Of a stretch of 50,849 bases of DNA, positions 1 to 8,302 are shown in pieces. Source of the DNA: Bacillota bacterium (GTDB lineage Bacteria > Bacillota > Negativicutes > Sporomusales > Sporomusaceae); the NCBI GenBank assembly GCA_023443285.1, contig JAEZVB010000076.1, positions 1 to 50,849 on the forward strand, in the 5' to 3' direction. Position 1 is the first letter of the stretch, and every line of letters begins with the position of its first letter. A program made the translations under genes and the position numbers. Under the pieces are notes generated by a model. It was not told where the DNA came from. It made no database searches and worked only from the letters and a program-made list of their open reading frames with translations.

Positions 1-1
1 G

Positions 2-130
2 GAACGTATTAAGGCTCGTGAGCGCATCACGACCGAAATTAATAACCGCAAACACTCCTCCCGCGTCATAAACTGGGTTATTGTCGGAGGGTTTCTATTA
101 ATGCTTTATATCGTTGTGTCTGGAAATTAG
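2..130 (+). CDS. C-terminal end of a membrane protein (5' end outside the window)
   Basis: An open frame enters from the left edge and ends in TAG. The 42 visible residues are a charged, basic stretch (Arg/Lys/Glu rich) followed by one hydrophobic segment of about 18 residues (WVIVGGFLLMLYIVV) and a short SGN tail. This looks like a C-terminal membrane anchor. The family cannot be told from this much. No terminator is evident before the next gene, so the two may be cotranscribed. Confidence 0.5.
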   Translation, partial: ERIKARERITTEINNRKHSSRVINWVIVGGFLLMLYIVVSGN

Positions 131-192
131 CAGGTGCGTTATTCACATCTTGACATCTTCTTAAAAATATGAGAAATTTTATATAAGAAACA

Positions 193-245
193 CGGCATGC
201 GCCGAGCCTTTGGCAAAGGTGGAAGTAGGGAGAAAAGCTAAGGAG
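193..245 (+). promoter_or_regulatory. Leader with short hairpins and the ribosome site of the next gene
   Basis: CGGC/GCCG (193-204) and CCTT/AAGG (207-219) can form two small hairpins just before TAAGGAG (239-245), which sits 11 bases before the ATG at 257. I do not recognise a known riboswitch here. Confidence 0.25.
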
Positions 246-256
246 CTTATCTTATT

Positions 257-424
257 ATGGCAACCAACCTATCCTTGGAAGAAACTTGTACTGTTTGCAA
301 AGGTTCAGGCAAAATCGGTACCAAACCTTGTGAAAACTGCCAGGGTACTGGTAATGCTCTGACTGAAGAAGGGAAGAAACTCCTGAATTTTCTACGAAAC
401 AGTATTCGGACTTCAGAACACTAA
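257..424 (+). CDS. Small protein with two CxxCxGxG zinc-binding repeats
   Basis: A 55-residue protein with CTVCKGSGK (about residues 11-19) and CENCQGTGN (about 25-33). These are the two halves of a DnaJ-type zinc finger, also seen in anti-TRAP-like small proteins. It probably binds one Zn ion through four Cys. The rest is a short charged helix, and there is no signal peptide or membrane segment. The start is set by TAAGGAG at 239-245, and a strong terminator follows directly. The structural call is fairly safe. Function (RNA or protein binding, or chaperone partner) is not known. Confidence 0.7.
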   Translation: MATNLSLEETCTVCKGSGKIGTKPCENCQGTGNALTEEGKKLLNFLRNSIRTSEH

Positions 425-447
425 GTGAATGATCAGCAATAATGCAA

Positions 448-482
448 AACAGCCACCCCGTAAAATTGGGTGACTGTTTTTC
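448..482 (+). terminator. Rho-independent terminator
   Basis: AACAGCCACCC pairs with GGGTGACTGTT across a short A/T loop and is followed by TTTTCT. It ends the transcript of the small zinc-finger gene. Confidence 0.85.
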
Positions 483-842
483 TGTTCTCTAAACAAATTA
501 CATTACTTGAAAATTGCTGAGATCGAACTATATACGGTGTAAATTGTTAACAAGGCAGTAAACACAACAATAGGATTATTACGAAAACGAAGCAAGTGGG
601 TATCACCTCTCTTTTATTTAAAACTAGTTTATACTATTCCCAATTTAGCCGCTTGCTAAACCAACCATTCTATATGTTTGAACTGACAAGAAGTTTTTTA
701 CAGTATTTTCTACAATTTTATATAACAAAAGAGGAAATCTGCGACCCGGGTTTGAAATTTTACATATTAATATGCATCGCTAGTACTGTAGAACTACAGC
801 CACTAACCAGCGATGGAAATAAAAGATTAGGTGGGTTGCATA
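483..842. other. Non-coding stretch upstream of the lipase gene
   Basis: AT-rich, about 360 bases. The only open frame here lacks a ribosome site and overlaps the lipase gene in another frame. It should hold the lipase promoter, but I see no clear -35/-10 pair or operator. Confidence 0.4.
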
Positions 843-2201
843 ATGAAACATTGGTTAGTAGTGCTCTCTATGCTAGTTCTGCTTTATCTGCCAGTTACTG
901 GCCAGGCAGGACCAAAAGAAGATTATGAGGAAGCTTATAAGCTATCCATTATGGCTACCGCCAGCGTGGCTGCTTATAGTGATCGCATCGGAGAAATGAC
1001 TACCCGTTATCTGGAGCAAAATGGCTGGACGATTGACCGCTATACCCAAGCCCAGGATCAAGCCGGTGCCCGCTACCTCTTAGCACAAAAAGCTACTGCC
1101 CTCGGCGATACACTTTATGTACTAGCTATTGTCGGAACAGAAAATGACAAGGATATAAAAATCGATTTAAAAGTTGACAAAGTATATTTTGCCGGCAGCA
1201 CTTTTGAAGAGTTTGCCGCTAATGCTGCCCTGAAAAATATTCCCGCATCCCAACCCAAAATTCACCGGGGCTTTCATGAATTCATCCAGTCTGGCCCAAC
1301 TGCCAAATTGAGCAATGCCGCAGGTACATCCCTATCCCTACGGGACATCCTTACCGCAAACCGCGGTAACAAGCTCTACCTTACCGGGCACAGCTTGGGT
1401 GGAGCAGCAGCCATTATTGCCGGTGCCAGATTTATCGATATGGGCGTAAATCCCGCCCAGCTTGAAGTTATCACCTTCGGATCTCCGGCTGTCGGCAATA
1501 CCGCTTTTGCTGAAAAATTTGAGCCTGTGCTCAAAGTAACGCGGGTTGTAATTGACGGCGACGCGGTTACAGGAGTACTACAATCACTGGTTGGCGGTTA
1601 TAATCAATTTGGCCATGAAATAAAATGGCAGAGTCCTGACCATGCTCATGGGTTCCACAGTGTAACCGGTTATGTGGATGTAGCATTAAAGAACTATTAC
1701 GATGAACGCCGCCAAGCTCGCCAAGCCGGCATTGAACCTCGCCATTCTGGAGCCGTCTTAACCGAGACGCTAGCGCCGGTAACCCAGCAGCGAGTATTCA
1801 TTGCCCCTTTAAAAAACAACCTTCAACCTGCTTTAGCGGCAGATTACCCCTATATGCAGGAAGCCCTAATGGATGAATATCGCCAAGCGTACCCCAACAA
1901 CGTTATTGGGAAGGAGACCGCAGGCGGCAATTGGCTAGAACAAGCGGCTGCCACTGACTGCCGTTGGGTCATTGTTCCCCAAGTTATCAGTACACTTCCC
2001 AAAAACCAGCAAAACAACTATCGTATAACAATGCAACAGACAGTCTACGAAACAACTTCCGGCGCTATTGTTGATATGGCTTCTTTTTCCACTTCAACTA
2101 GTGCACTGACTCCTTTAGAAGCATTTATCCATGCGTTTAAAGGCTTTCGCTCTCACGAAGAAGATTGGCTGCGTATTTCTTCCGGGACCACCCGTATCTA
2201 A
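843..2201 (+). CDS. Secreted class 3 lipase (alpha/beta hydrolase)
   Basis: A 452-residue protein with an N-terminal signal peptide (KHW followed by a hydrophobic run ending near TGQA). The nucleophile elbow TGHSLGG carries the likely catalytic Ser184, followed by the typical FGSPAVGN strand. Candidate Asp (VVIDGD) and His (HAHGFHSVTGY) residues come later in the usual order. The AIVGTEN segment fits the oxyanion-hole strand of Lipase_3. The C-terminal ~150 residues match nothing I know and may form a separate beta domain. ATG 843 is chosen because AGGTGGG lies 7-8 bases before it; a GTG four codons upstream overlaps that ribosome site. The likely role is hydrolysis of acylglycerols or phospholipids outside the inner membrane. 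Confidence 0.85.
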   Translation: MKHWLVVLSMLVLLYLPVTGQAGPKEDYEEAYKLSIMATASVAAYSDRIGEMTTRYLEQNGWTIDRYTQAQDQAGARYLLAQKATALGDTLYVLAIVGTENDKDIKIDLKVDKVYFAGSTFEEFAANAALKNIPASQPKIHRGFHEFIQSGPTAKLSNAAGTSLSLRDILTANRGNKLYLTGHSLGGAAAIIAGARFIDMGVNPAQLEVITFGSPAVGNTAFAEKFEPVLKVTRVVIDGDAVTGVLQSLVGGYNQFGHEIKWQSPDHAHGFHSVTGYVDVALKNYYDERRQARQAGIEPRHSGAVLTETLAPVTQQRVFIAPLKNNLQPALAADYPYMQEALMDEYRQAYPNNVIGKETAGGNWLEQAAATDCRWVIVPQVISTLPKNQQNNYRITMQQTVYETTSGAIVDMASFSTSTSALTPLEAFIHAFKGFRSHEEDWLRISSGTTRI

Positions 2202-2385
2202 ACCTCACATTATACTCATCTCTTCGTAACGCAAGCTGCTGCTTTGCTTTCTCAAAATTTACAATTAAGTGATCCAGTTCTGTGCTAAGCAAAAGTACTT
2301 CCGGGTCTTGCAGATTAAACTTCTTGGCTACTACAAGCATACTCAGCTTGATACGCATATCTTCGATTGTCATCGCTTGCTGCAT
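2137..2385 (-). CDS. Spo0E-like aspartyl-phosphate phosphatase
   Basis: An 82-residue protein whose residues 6-50 match the Spo0E helical hairpin: a first helix (IEDMRIKLSMLVVA), a Gln/Asn-Asp-Pro-Glu-Val turn, then the signature S-T-E-L-D-H-L-I. In Bacillus such proteins dephosphorylate Spo0A~P and delay sporulation; here that role is inferred. The C-terminal ~30 residues are basic and unrelated. AAGGAGG lies 10 bases before the ATG. The last 65 bases overlap the 3' end of the convergent lipase gene, so the two transcripts are antisense to each other there. Confidence 0.75.
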   Translation of the reverse strand: MQQAMTIEDMRIKLSMLVVAKKFNLQDPEVLLLSTELDHLIVNFEKAKQQLALRRDEYNVRFRYGWSRKKYAANLLRESESL

Positions 2386-2616
2386 GCGTTACTTACCTCC
2401 TTCATAGGAAAGAAACTATCTTGTCCAATTTTAATTGCAAGAAATATGCCAAAATAATTATTGTTATAAAAAATTTCTTCTTTTGCCAGTAAGAGAACTA
2501 TCATACCATCTAAACCAACTACGCATACAGTATGTTTTTTCTTAATATGGTTAACAGCAACCAAAAATTCCATACAAAAATTTCATAGTATGCACTTTAT
2601 GTATGAAATTTTTGGT

Positions 2617-2667
2617 AAATACAAAGGAAGGCTTCCGGCAATATATCGGAAGCCTTCCTTTGTATTT
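2617..2667 (-). terminator. Long hairpin terminator at the end of the TonB-receptor operon
   Basis: A perfect 21-bp stem (2617-2637 with 2647-2667) around a 9-base loop, flanked by A/T runs. It lies 24 bases past the stop of the receptor gene. It may also work on the opposite strand. Confidence 0.9.
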
Positions 2668-2691
2668 ACTGCTGTCAATTTATCTATTAAC

Positions 2692-4725
2692 TTACAACTT
2701 ATAATTAACACCGGCCATAAAATTGATTCCATCACCTGGACAGTTATATGTTTCCCAGTACTTGGCATTAAAGAGATTGTTTACATGGAGAAAGTACTCC
2801 GTATTTTGGGTTGCGTGGTATTTTAAATTGAGATTCACAGTATGATAACTGTCCACTTTGCTATATATGTTACCGAGCGAGTTAGCGGTCGTATTATCGG
2901 TCTGAGCAGTACCGTTAAGATGTCCCATAATAGTTCCCTGGAACTTGTCCACGGTATACGTAAATCCGTAGTCAACCATGTAATTCGGCAAATTGGCCGA
3001 TTTTGATGTAACCCCGTTTGTAGTGTCTTCGGACCTCAGGTACGTATAGTTGACAAAACCCTTCAGACGTTTAGACAACTGCTGCTTGTACCCCAATTCC
3101 ACGCCTTGTACATTAGTTTTATCAACATTAATCCACGAAGAAGTCCCAACATTGGTTTTTTTTATGAGGCGATCAGTTATCTTATTTCTAAAAAATGCAA
3201 GATCCAGTGACGAGTTATCATCAAAATTGTGCGCCCAGCCTAATTCGTAATTGACTGCCCTTTCAGCGTTAGGGAGATTATCCCCGTTTTTTAGATTGTT
3301 TGCAACCTGCTTGGCCGTAACAAAGTTATGTGTTTTACCCGCAGACAGGCGCAAGGTATTTTGTTTATCCAGTTGATGAGTAACATTAAAGACTGGATCA
3401 ACCGTATTCTTCCACGAACTGCTATAATTACCACTTTTTGCATCGCCTGCTTTGTAATAATGATACGGCATTGTTACCATGTCATAACGCACACCTAGTG
3501 AAACACCGGTTTTCTCACTGGGCTTCCAATTATCCTGAACATAGTAACCAATGCGTTTATCAGTGCCGCCTTCATTAAGATCACTATTGTTTTCATCGTC
3601 ATGCCACTTATTCTCGGTATACTTTGCGCCAAAGGTAAGGGTATTATTTTTGGCAGTCAGCCAATCGCCGGTAAATTCTACCCCATTTAATGTCGAATCC
3701 CAACTGCTGCGATACCAGATAGGATTAGCATAGGTAGGGATGCCTGCGGCGTTAGTTACGTTATATACCCACATGTTGCTATCATCAGTCTCGTGGTATA
3801 CTTTTATATTATATTTAAACCGCTTACTGACATTTTTATCATACTGTAAGGCAATATTTGTTTGTTTTAACCCTTTAAATTCCCAGTCTTTTGTATAGTA
3901 CGTTTTATTAGGTGCCACGCCGACCCCCTTGTCACCAGACCACTTTATATTAGCGGTGGTTTCCTGACCGGTAATTTGATCAATGCCATTAGCAATTTTG
4001 CGATCTACATTTGTATAGTAACCGCTAAACGTCAAAGCAGAATCTTTATCGAGATTCCATTTCACTTTTCCATTAAAATAGTCTCTGGTAGAATTTGAGT
4101 TGTTTAAGTACCCATCACCTCGCGCTTTACCGGCGGTAATGAAGTAACTGGCATTTTTATCACTGCCGCTGTAAGAGATATAATTATCAAAGCTCTTATG
4201 CGAACCAGCGGACAGATGAAGATTGCCTTGGCCGGCACCCTTTCCATCCTTCGTAGTAATTACAATAACGCCGCCTTTATAGTCTGTCCCGTATTGTACG
4301 GGTCCCGGTCCTTTGATGATCTCAATCTTCTCAATGTTCTCAACAGGTATTGATCCCAAGTCAGCGGAAGCATTAGCAGCAAGGCCTGCCATAGGGAACA
4401 TCGGCATGCCGTCGACATAGACTTTAAGCTGGTCAGTTTCCGCTCCGCGAATGCGTACCATACGGGCGTTTTTGGGGCCATTAGTAACGTAAACCCCTGG
4501 TACCGCGCTAATGGCTTCAGCCACATTGGTTGCGCCCATTTCTTTAATTTTCTCGGCCGTAATGATCTCTGTCGTCACCTGGTAATCTGCTAATACCGTT
4601 GACTGAACCTGGACTTCATCAAGGGTAACTTCCTGGGACTCTTCTGCCATAGCCAGACTGAATGAACTTAACAAACAAATACAAACTGCTGATGGAATAA
4701 CCTTTTTCTTAAAACTTTTTCTCAT
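2692..4725 (-). CDS. TonB-dependent outer-membrane receptor
   Basis: A 677-residue protein with a signal peptide ending near LAMAEE and a possible TonB box (EVTLDEVQVQ) right after it. A plug domain follows (ITAEKIKEMGATNVAEAIS, IRGAE, VYVDGMPM, EIIKGPGPVQYGTDYKGGVI). The rest is a long beta barrel with alternating aromatic strands ending in MAGVNYKL. It resembles the BtuB/FepA/CirA group. Expected role: energy-dependent passage of a chelate through the outer membrane. It is the last gene of the minus-strand operon starting at 13337, which also supplies TonB/ExbB/ExbD, the ABC ATPase, the permease and the binding protein. The ligand cannot be read from the sequence. GGGGGAGGAG lies 8-9 bases before the ATG. 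Confidence 0.93.
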   Translation of the reverse strand: MRKSFKKKVIPSAVCICLLSSFSLAMAEESQEVTLDEVQVQSTVLADYQVTTEIITAEKIKEMGATNVAEAISAVPGVYVTNGPKNARMVRIRGAETDQLKVYVDGMPMFPMAGLAANASADLGSIPVENIEKIEIIKGPGPVQYGTDYKGGVIVITTKDGKGAGQGNLHLSAGSHKSFDNYISYSGSDKNASYFITAGKARGDGYLNNSNSTRDYFNGKVKWNLDKDSALTFSGYYTNVDRKIANGIDQITGQETTANIKWSGDKGVGVAPNKTYYTKDWEFKGLKQTNIALQYDKNVSKRFKYNIKVYHETDDSNMWVYNVTNAAGIPTYANPIWYRSSWDSTLNGVEFTGDWLTAKNNTLTFGAKYTENKWHDDENNSDLNEGGTDKRIGYYVQDNWKPSEKTGVSLGVRYDMVTMPYHYYKAGDAKSGNYSSSWKNTVDPVFNVTHQLDKQNTLRLSAGKTHNFVTAKQVANNLKNGDNLPNAERAVNYELGWAHNFDDNSSLDLAFFRNKITDRLIKKTNVGTSSWINVDKTNVQGVELGYKQQLSKRLKGFVNYTYLRSEDTTNGVTSKSANLPNYMVDYGFTYTVDKFQGTIMGHLNGTAQTDNTTANSLGNIYSKVDSYHTVNLNLKYHATQNTEYFLHVNNLFNAKYWETYNCPGDGINFMAGVNYKL

Positions 4726-4842
4726 ATAATAACTCCTCCCCCTAAAAATTCATCAGAAATAGCCTTGTAAATTCCATATATATAACGCCGTTGGTTTTTA
4801 TCTTATCGGGTTACGCCCGTTATTTCCGCTTATACTAGCTCC

Positions 4843-5625
4843 CTATGCCAATAATGGTACACAAACCCTCAATTTGTTTGACACCCCGTCATCAAGTTCA
4901 ACTATCTTGACTTTGGTTGTATACAGGTCGCTTAAAATACTATCAGTTACCACCTCTTCCGGCGTACCCATAGCTGTTATCTTGCCGTTTTTCATAATCA
5001 ATACTTTGTTACAAAGCAAAAAAGCATGGTTAGGAAAGTGTGAAGTCATGATAATGGAATACCCCTCTTTCGCCAACTTATCAACAACCCGCAGTATCCG
5101 CACCTGATTCCCATAATCAAGACTAGATGTTGGTTCATCCATAACTAATAATTCGGCACGTTGTGTCAGCGCGCGGGCAATAAGTGTCAGTTGCCGCTCG
5201 CCGCCGCTGATACGACTAAATAAGCAATCTGCCAAATGGGATATGCCTAGTTCATTTAGAGCCGCTTCCGCCATGGCATAATCTTCATCAGTAGGAACTG
5301 CCGTAAAACCCACATGCGGTGTACGTCCCATAACAACCATATCCAATACTCTATGCGGAAATACCGTTGTCGCTGCCTGCGGTACATAGGCTAAAGCACA
5401 GGCCAGCTCTTTCGCCGATATTTCTCCAATTTTACGATCTTTAATCTTTACACTGCCTGTCCGGACTTTGGCAACACCCAGCAAACAGCGGAGCAATGAT
5501 GTTTTCCCGGCGCCGTTGGGTCCTAATAGACAAACAACATCTCCTTTGCTAACGGAAAAAGAAAGATCGGTCAGCAAATCACCGGCCGACGAATAACCAA
5601 AACTAATATTGTCTACCGCAAGCAT
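4843..5625 (-). CDS. FepC/FecE-type ABC transporter ATPase
   Basis: A 260-residue ATPase with Walker A GPNGAGKTS, a Q-loop in AYVPQAA, the signature ISGGERQ, Walker B LLVMDEPTSSLD and the H-loop TSHFPNHAF. The sequence type is that of iron-siderophore/heme/B12 importers (FecE/BtuD). It would drive the FecCD permease encoded three genes further upstream of TonB (8303-9391). The ATG at 5625 has GGGAGG 7 bases upstream; an upstream in-frame ATG overlaps that site. The ~120-base gap to the receptor gene has no strong terminator, so both are probably on one transcript. Confidence 0.92.
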   Translation of the reverse strand: MLAVDNISFGYSSAGDLLTDLSFSVSKGDVVCLLGPNGAGKTSLLRCLLGVAKVRTGSVKIKDRKIGEISAKELACALAYVPQAATTVFPHRVLDMVVMGRTPHVGFTAVPTDEDYAMAEAALNELGISHLADCLFSRISGGERQLTLIARALTQRAELLVMDEPTSSLDYGNQVRILRVVDKLAKEGYSIIMTSHFPNHAFLLCNKVLIMKNGKITAMGTPEEVVTDSILSDLYTTKVKIVELDDGVSNKLRVCVPLLA

Positions 5626-5678
5626 GTGTATCCTCCCTTTCATATTTCAGGTGCTCAGGTTATGTAAAAGGTTCAGCC

Positions 5679-6401
5679 TTACCTTGTCAGTTTAAAGGAG
5701 ACAGGTACTCTTACCCAAGCTGTCACCGCCCGACCACCCCGTTCGGCAGGGTTAAACCGCCAGCGGTATAACACCTCCGCTGCCGCCTGATCCAACTCAT
5801 CATATCCAGAACTCTGAGCCACCCGCGTGTCTGCTACTCTACCCGAAGCTTCTACCAATACTCGGATGATTACTCTTCCCTGCCATTTATTAAATCTGGC
5901 TTCAGACAGATACTCAGGTGGAGGAGCATAGACCGCATACGGGCGGCGATCAACCTCGTGTTCCTCTAGTGGCCCCGCCGATGCTGGCCTGCTGTCTACC
6001 CCTGTATTCCCCGTCCCACCGGTTCCCGCCTCAACTCCCGCCGCTGTACCTGAGCCGCTGCCGCCAATTTCTGTAACGGGATCACCCGCAATTCCGGACG
6101 TAGTTAGAGGTGCTACAACATTCCTATCTTCCACTGCAGTAAAACTAGGAGCAACGGGCGCAGTTGCCGCACTTACCCCGTTATTGATTGTTCTACTACT
6201 TTGGCTGGCTGCCGGTGCTGGGGCAGGCTTAATTTGATTTTGCCCTTTGGCCAGTGGCGCTGCAGCCAGTTCAACTTCCAGATATTCTGTTTTTGGCTCC
6301 AAGGCTATTTCTCCCAACAGTCCCTGACCCACAAACGCCAGTCCAGTGATATGAACAATAACGGCAAGGATAAAGGCCGCCCCCCAGGCATTCGCCCTCA
6401 T
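5679..6401 (-). CDS. tonB: TonB energy-transducing protein
   Basis: A 240-residue protein with an N-terminal membrane anchor (about residues 7-30) and a long periplasmic linker. The C-terminal TonB domain (about 150-240) has YPPPEYLSEAR, the GRVIIRVLVEASGRVADTRVAQSSGYDELDQAAAEVLYRWRF core (quoted here only as its key features: VxV, S-G-Y-x-x-LD, WRF-x-P) and a VPVSFKL end. The linker is rich in Gly, Ser, Ala and Thr rather than the usual Pro-Glu/Pro-Lys repeats. The gene begins 5 bases after exbD ends. With ExbB/ExbD it passes proton-motive energy to the receptor of this operon. Confidence 0.93.
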   Translation of the reverse strand: MRANAWGAAFILAVIVHITGLAFVGQGLLGEIALEPKTEYLEVELAAAPLAKGQNQIKPAPAPAASQSSRTINNGVSAATAPVAPSFTAVEDRNVVAPLTTSGIAGDPVTEIGGSGSGTAAGVEAGTGGTGNTGVDSRPASAGPLEEHEVDRRPYAVYAPPPEYLSEARFNKWQGRVIIRVLVEASGRVADTRVAQSSGYDELDQAAAEVLYRWRFNPAERGGRAVTAWVRVPVSFKLTR

Positions 6402-6406
6402 ATTCC

Positions 6407-6802
6407 CTATCTTCCTTTCTCCTCGATAGCTATCGCCAGTTTTGTCACTCCGGCTTTATGGATTTCGTCCATAACCTCGACAACCCGCCCGTGGCTGGCC
6501 TCTTTATCTGCCTGAATGGATACCGTAGTTTTTCCCGTGCCGCTTACTGACGCTGCCAATTCTTCTTTAGCTACAGGCTGACCATTCACCGCTATCCGTC
6601 CATCTTTAGCAATTAACACCACCAGCTGTTTTTCTGCCTGCTTTTCTGCAGACGCCTGGGGCAAATTTATGGCAAAACCCGGATAAACGGTAACAAAAGC
6701 CGTTGTCATCATGAAAAAAATGACCAGTAACATCATTATGTCAACCATCGGCGTCATATCAACATGCACCCCAATTTGCTGTCGCCTCGCTTTACGAGCC
6801 AC
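6407..6802 (-). CDS. exbD: ExbD-type proton channel subunit
   Basis: A 131-residue protein with one transmembrane segment containing the essential Asp (DMTPMVDIMMLLVIFFMM) and a periplasmic domain typical of ExbD/TolR. The start is GTG, with AAAGGAGG 8 bases before it. It overlaps the end of exbB by 11 bases, so translation is probably coupled. It partners ExbB and TonB in the inner membrane. Confidence 0.92.
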   Translation of the reverse strand: MARKARRQQIGVHVDMTPMVDIMMLLVIFFMMTTAFVTVYPGFAINLPQASAEKQAEKQLVVLIAKDGRIAVNGQPVAKEELAASVSGTGKTTVSIQADKEASHGRVVEVMDEIHKAGVTKLAIAIEEKGR

Positions 6803-7400
6803 CGCTATTGCCTCCTTTGGTCAACAAGAACGTAAATTCTTTTACCCGAGTCTCCAGCAAACACAGCCGCCGCGCCGACCAGTTGCGATAATGATTGTGG
6901 CAGATAATACAAAATATCGTAACAAGCAGCCCAGCAGCCGTATTATATAAGGCCTCCGCAATGCCCTCGGCCAAAAGCTGGGGATTGCCTGCTCCACTAA
7001 GTGCCGCAACATGAAAGGTTTTAATCATCCCCAGCACTGTGCCTAATAAGCCAAGTAGCGGCGCAATGGTCGCAATTGTCGCCAAAATGTATAGGTACTT
7101 CTCTAATCGCAAACTCTCTTTATCTAAAACCACTTCGGCAACTGCAGCCATTTCGCCGCTGGCACTTGAGCAGCATCCCTGCATAACAGCCCACAGCCTT
7201 GCCAACGGCCCGTCGCCATCACCAAAGGGGCGGGTATTGCCGGCAGCAACTGTTTGACTCAAGCCCGGCATATATCTGGTGTCTTCCTGCGATACCGAGC
7301 GATAAAACCACCAGCGCTGAATCGCAATTGTCATTGCCAAGAGCGAGCAAGCGATAATGATACAAAACACGACCCCGCCCTTTGACACAACCTCGTACAT
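6792..7400 (-). CDS. exbB: ExbB/TolQ/MotA-family proton channel protein
   Basis: A 202-residue protein with an N-terminal membrane segment (GGVVFCIIIACSLLAMTIAI), a cytoplasmic loop, and two further membrane helices carrying the MotA/TolQ/ExbB signature (ATIAPLLGLLGTVLGMI and EALYNTAAGLLVTI). ATG 7400 is preferred because AAGGAG is 9 bases upstream; a longer in-frame N-terminus lacks a site. It follows the TrmO-like gene by about 70 bases in the same operon. Confidence 0.92.
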   Translation of the reverse strand: MYEVVSKGGVVFCIIIACSLLAMTIAIQRWWFYRSVSQEDTRYMPGLSQTVAAGNTRPFGDGDGPLARLWAVMQGCCSSASGEMAAVAEVVLDKESLRLEKYLYILATIATIAPLLGLLGTVLGMIKTFHVAALSGAGNPQLLAEGIAEALYNTAAGLLVTIFCIICHNHYRNWSARRLCLLETRVKEFTFLLTKGGNSGGS

Positions 7401-7472
7401 AACGCCCATCTCCTTCAAACACTTGCTGCATAACCTATTTCTGCTTAAGTACATCTTCCCGCAGCTTAGTTA

Positions 7473-8273
7473 TCAGACAAACAACTCCTGTTCTGATAAC
7501 CGGCGTGCAGTAGCTAAATCAATCTCTGGCCGCACCGTTAACGTAAGACTCTCGCCATTTTTTACCCAATGCACCTTCCTATGCATCTCATGCTTGTGGT
7601 AGAAAAACCGGCTTGGATTAGCCAGACGCGCCCGGGTCAAGCCCTGAAGAACATCAGCAAAGCACGCATCTCCCTCTACTGTCAGTTTTAGATCCGGCGA
7701 TTGCAGTTGTCCAAAATGCCCCTCAACCAATAGCGCCATTTTTACCGCCAACTCAAGCCCCAAGCAATGTTCGCCATGATGCGCTACGGCCTGCTTATAA
7801 AACTGCGCCTGGCGTGTTTGGTATTCGTGCGGCGGCAAGTACGGAGTTGTCGGAGAAAAAACAATATCGGCCTCAAAGTACGGTTTTATATCTAACACCA
7901 TCGTACCATCCACCGCGTCCAAGCCACTCACACATAACCGCCCCTCCTCCGCCTTTTCCAGTTTGACCAAAGTCAAAGCTATCGGATTGGGGCGAGCCGC
8001 ACTTCGTAGTCCAAACACTCCATATTCTGGTAGATCCGGGTTAACTTTCGATGGTACCACCCGCAGTACTGACCGGTCAGCCTGCCCAAACCAGCTCAAA
8101 ATCCACAGATGACTGTGATCGGTAATGTGATATAAGGCCGGCTGATATTCTGGCTTAATATGAATGACAGCTGCTGCCCCGCCAAGCGGGACAGCCAATG
8201 TATTTTGCCAACCACTTTCAACATGCCCTATCGCCTGGATTGCACCGCTATCGGTTAGCTTTAGTTCAGTCAC
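7473..8273 (-). CDS. TrmO/TsaA-family protein fused to an FmdE-like domain
   Basis: A 266-residue protein. Residues 12-142 are a TsaA/TrmO (UPF0066) beta barrel, shown by SAARPNPIALTLVKL, GLDAVDGT and VLDIKPY. In E. coli TrmO uses S-adenosylmethionine to methylate t6A37 of tRNA. Residues 160-250 look like a degenerate FmdE domain: HGEHCLG at 166-172 aligns with HGHVCPG of the FmdE gene two genes upstream in the operon, and D202-x-C204-x-x-D207-x-x-Q210 repeats the D-x-C-x-x-D-x-x-Q spacing of that protein. It has no C-terminal zinc finger. The start is GTG with AGGGAG 8 bases before it. Sitting inside a transport operon, it may not be a tRNA enzyme; methylation of the imported ligand is a guess. 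Confidence 0.8.
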   Translation of the reverse strand: MTELKLTDSGAIQAIGHVESGWQNTLAVPLGGAAAVIHIKPEYQPALYHITDHSHLWILSWFGQADRSVLRVVPSKVNPDLPEYGVFGLRSAARPNPIALTLVKLEKAEEGRLCVSGLDAVDGTMVLDIKPYFEADIVFSPTTPYLPPHEYQTRQAQFYKQAVAHHGEHCLGLELAVKMALLVEGHFGQLQSPDLKLTVEGDACFADVLQGLTRARLANPSRFFYHKHEMHRKVHWVKNGESLTLTVRPEIDLATARRLSEQELFV

Positions 8274-8302
8274 AGCAATAACTCCCTTCTCTCGTCGTTA
8301 GT

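Noticed and set aside
596..928. 110-codon open frame before the lipase gene
   Set aside because: No ribosome site, AT-rich composition, and it overlaps the lipase start in another frame.
2370..2573. 67-codon minus-strand frame between the Spo0E-like gene and the receptor terminator
   Set aside because: No ribosome site before its ATG, it overlaps the Spo0E-like gene start, and it has no recognisable pattern. Possible but not supported.
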